DNA of 7,601 nt from an uncultured Dialister sp. (GTDB taxonomy: Bacteria; Bacillota; Negativicutes; Veillonellales; Dialisteraceae): the NCBI GenBank assembly GCA_934216155.1, contig CAKQBK010000087.1, positions 1 through 7,601 on the forward strand, written 5' to 3'. Both the position numbers and the translations under genes were made by a program. Below, piece after piece: positions 7,022-7,601 of this stretch. The number at the start of each line of letters is the position of its first letter. The stretch's first letter is position 1. The notes below the pieces were generated by a model. It had not been told where the DNA came from and ran no database searches. It was given only the letters and a program-made list of their open reading frames with translations.

Positions 7022-7307
7022 CGTCATTTCGACCGATCACATTCGTGCAAAGTAACGCTAAAGTATTGAAATGATTTGGATCCCTGAGTGGAGAAATCTC
7101 TCAGCACTTGCCGTAAGGGCTTGATGAATCATATCATAGCAACTCGCTAGAGTTGCTATTCTCGCTTTGCTCGCCAAATTGTCTCACCATTACGATTTGA
7201 TACAGAAAGCCTTTTCCGCTGGTGCTGAGAGATTTCTCCACTCTCCTACACATCCAGTTTTATCACTATTGCACCAACAAGCACGAATACGACCGGTCGA
7301 AATGACG
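7022..7307. mobile_element. MITE-like element C, 27-bp terminal inverted repeats and 22-bp inner arms
   Basis: The ends at 7022-7048 and 7281-7307 are inverted repeats matching at 24 of 27 positions. They share the CGTCATTTCGACCG terminus with the element at 3871. Inner arms at 7086-7107 and 7222-7243 (GAGTGGAGAAATCTC...AGCAC) are perfect over 22 bp. A central hairpin, TAGCAACTC/GAGTTGCTA, lies at 7137-7158. A CCA direct repeat flanks the 286-bp element (7019-7021 and 7308-7310). It abuts and may have cut into element B. No transposase is encoded; small ORFs across it appear on both strands and follow the repeat, so I do not call them. Confidence 0.72.
7137..7158. repeat. Central hairpin of element C
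   Basis: Perfect 9-bp arms TAGCAACTC and GAGTTGCTA surround a 4-nt loop. The same hairpin recurs unchanged at 7493-7514 in the downstream copy. With the inner arms and the terminal repeats, it makes the element three nested inverted repeats. Confidence 0.7.
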
Positions 7308-7377
7308 CCAGAAAGAATGCGACTACAGGCAATAAGCATGCATATCGCTATCACGCCTACTGACACATACCGCACCC
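7308..7377. other. 70-bp spacer between elements C and D
   Basis: This non-coding stretch ends with a segment (about 7340-7377, including TGACACATACCGC) that resembles the sequence just before element B (about 6866-6895, with the same TGACACATACCGC). So the repeated unit in this region includes some left-flanking sequence as well as the inverted-repeat element. I see no gene or regulatory site in it. Confidence 0.45.
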
Positions 7378-7601
7378 CGTCATTTCGACCGATCGCATTC
7401 GTGCAAAGTAACGCTAAAGTATTGAAATGATTTGGATCCCTGAGTGGGGAAATCTCTCAGCACTTGCCGTAAGGGCTTGATGAATCATATCATAGCAACT
7501 CGCTAGAGTTGCTATTCTCGCTTCGCTCGCCAAATTGTCTCACCATTACGATTTGATACAGAAAGCCTTTTCCGCTGGTGCTGAGAGATTTCTCCACTCT
7601 C
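7378..7601. mobile_element. MITE-like element D, near-identical copy of C, cut by the window end
   Basis: Positions 7378-7601 repeat 7022-7245 with no gaps and three substitutions, at an offset of 356 bp. The left terminus, both inner arms (7442-7463 and 7578-7599, one mismatch) and the central hairpin (7493-7514) are present. The right terminus would fall beyond the window. The high identity implies recent duplication or homogenisation by gene conversion. Confidence 0.75.

Noticed and set aside
7167..7430. Small ORFs on both strands across elements C and D
   Set aside because: They fall inside inverted repeats, cross element boundaries, and have no start signals or protein features.
7022..7601. 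CRISPR array
   Set aside because: There are only two long units with a 356-bp period, internal inverted repeats and no short regular spacers, so this is a duplicated mobile element.

Overview
The window most likely comes from a diderm Firmicute of the Negativicutes type (Acidaminococcus/Megasphaera/Dialister-like). This is an inference. The outer-membrane TonB-dependent receptor requires an outer membrane, while the promoters (TTGACA/TATAAT with 17-bp spacers) and purine-rich Shine-Dalgarno sites look Firmicute-like. No rRNA or other phylogenetic marker is present to confirm it.

Layout. Positions 78-3803 (minus strand) hold a full-length CobN-family chelatase large subunit. Positions 3871-4112 hold a mobile-element-like repeat with 27-bp terminal inverted repeats. 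Positions 4141-4175 hold a strong intrinsic terminator for the next gene. Positions 4195-6208 (minus strand) encode a BtuB/FepA-type TonB-dependent receptor of about 670 residues. As written, it is split near its start by a run of seven G within the signal-peptide region. Positions 6209-6452 hold its ribosome binding site, a roughly 200-nt leader, a near-consensus promoter and a perfect 17-bp palindrome over the -35 box. Positions 6463-6521 hold a perfect 19-bp-arm inverted repeat. Positions 6537-6847 (plus strand) form an apparent self-contained noncoding transcription unit with consensus promoter, structured body and terminator but no ORF. Positions 6896-7601 are filled with further copies of the terminal-inverted-repeat family, including a 224-bp stretch that recurs 356 bp downstream with three mismatches.

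How the genes fit together. The receptor would bring a large metal-bearing ligand (a corrinoid, a metalloporphyrin or a siderophore) across the outer membrane. The CobN-like protein would act on a tetrapyrrole in the cytoplasm. The pair therefore suggests tetrapyrrole or cobalt/iron acquisition. Cobalt insertion for B12 synthesis is the default reading. A CobN-like demetallation role, as proposed for HmuS proteins next to haem receptors, is a real alternative. No CobS/CobT or ChlI/ChlD partner, transporter or TonB/ExbBD gene lies in the window. The two genes differ sharply in base composition (about half G+C against about one third, by eye) and are separated by a terminator and a repeat element, so they are probably not one simple operon.
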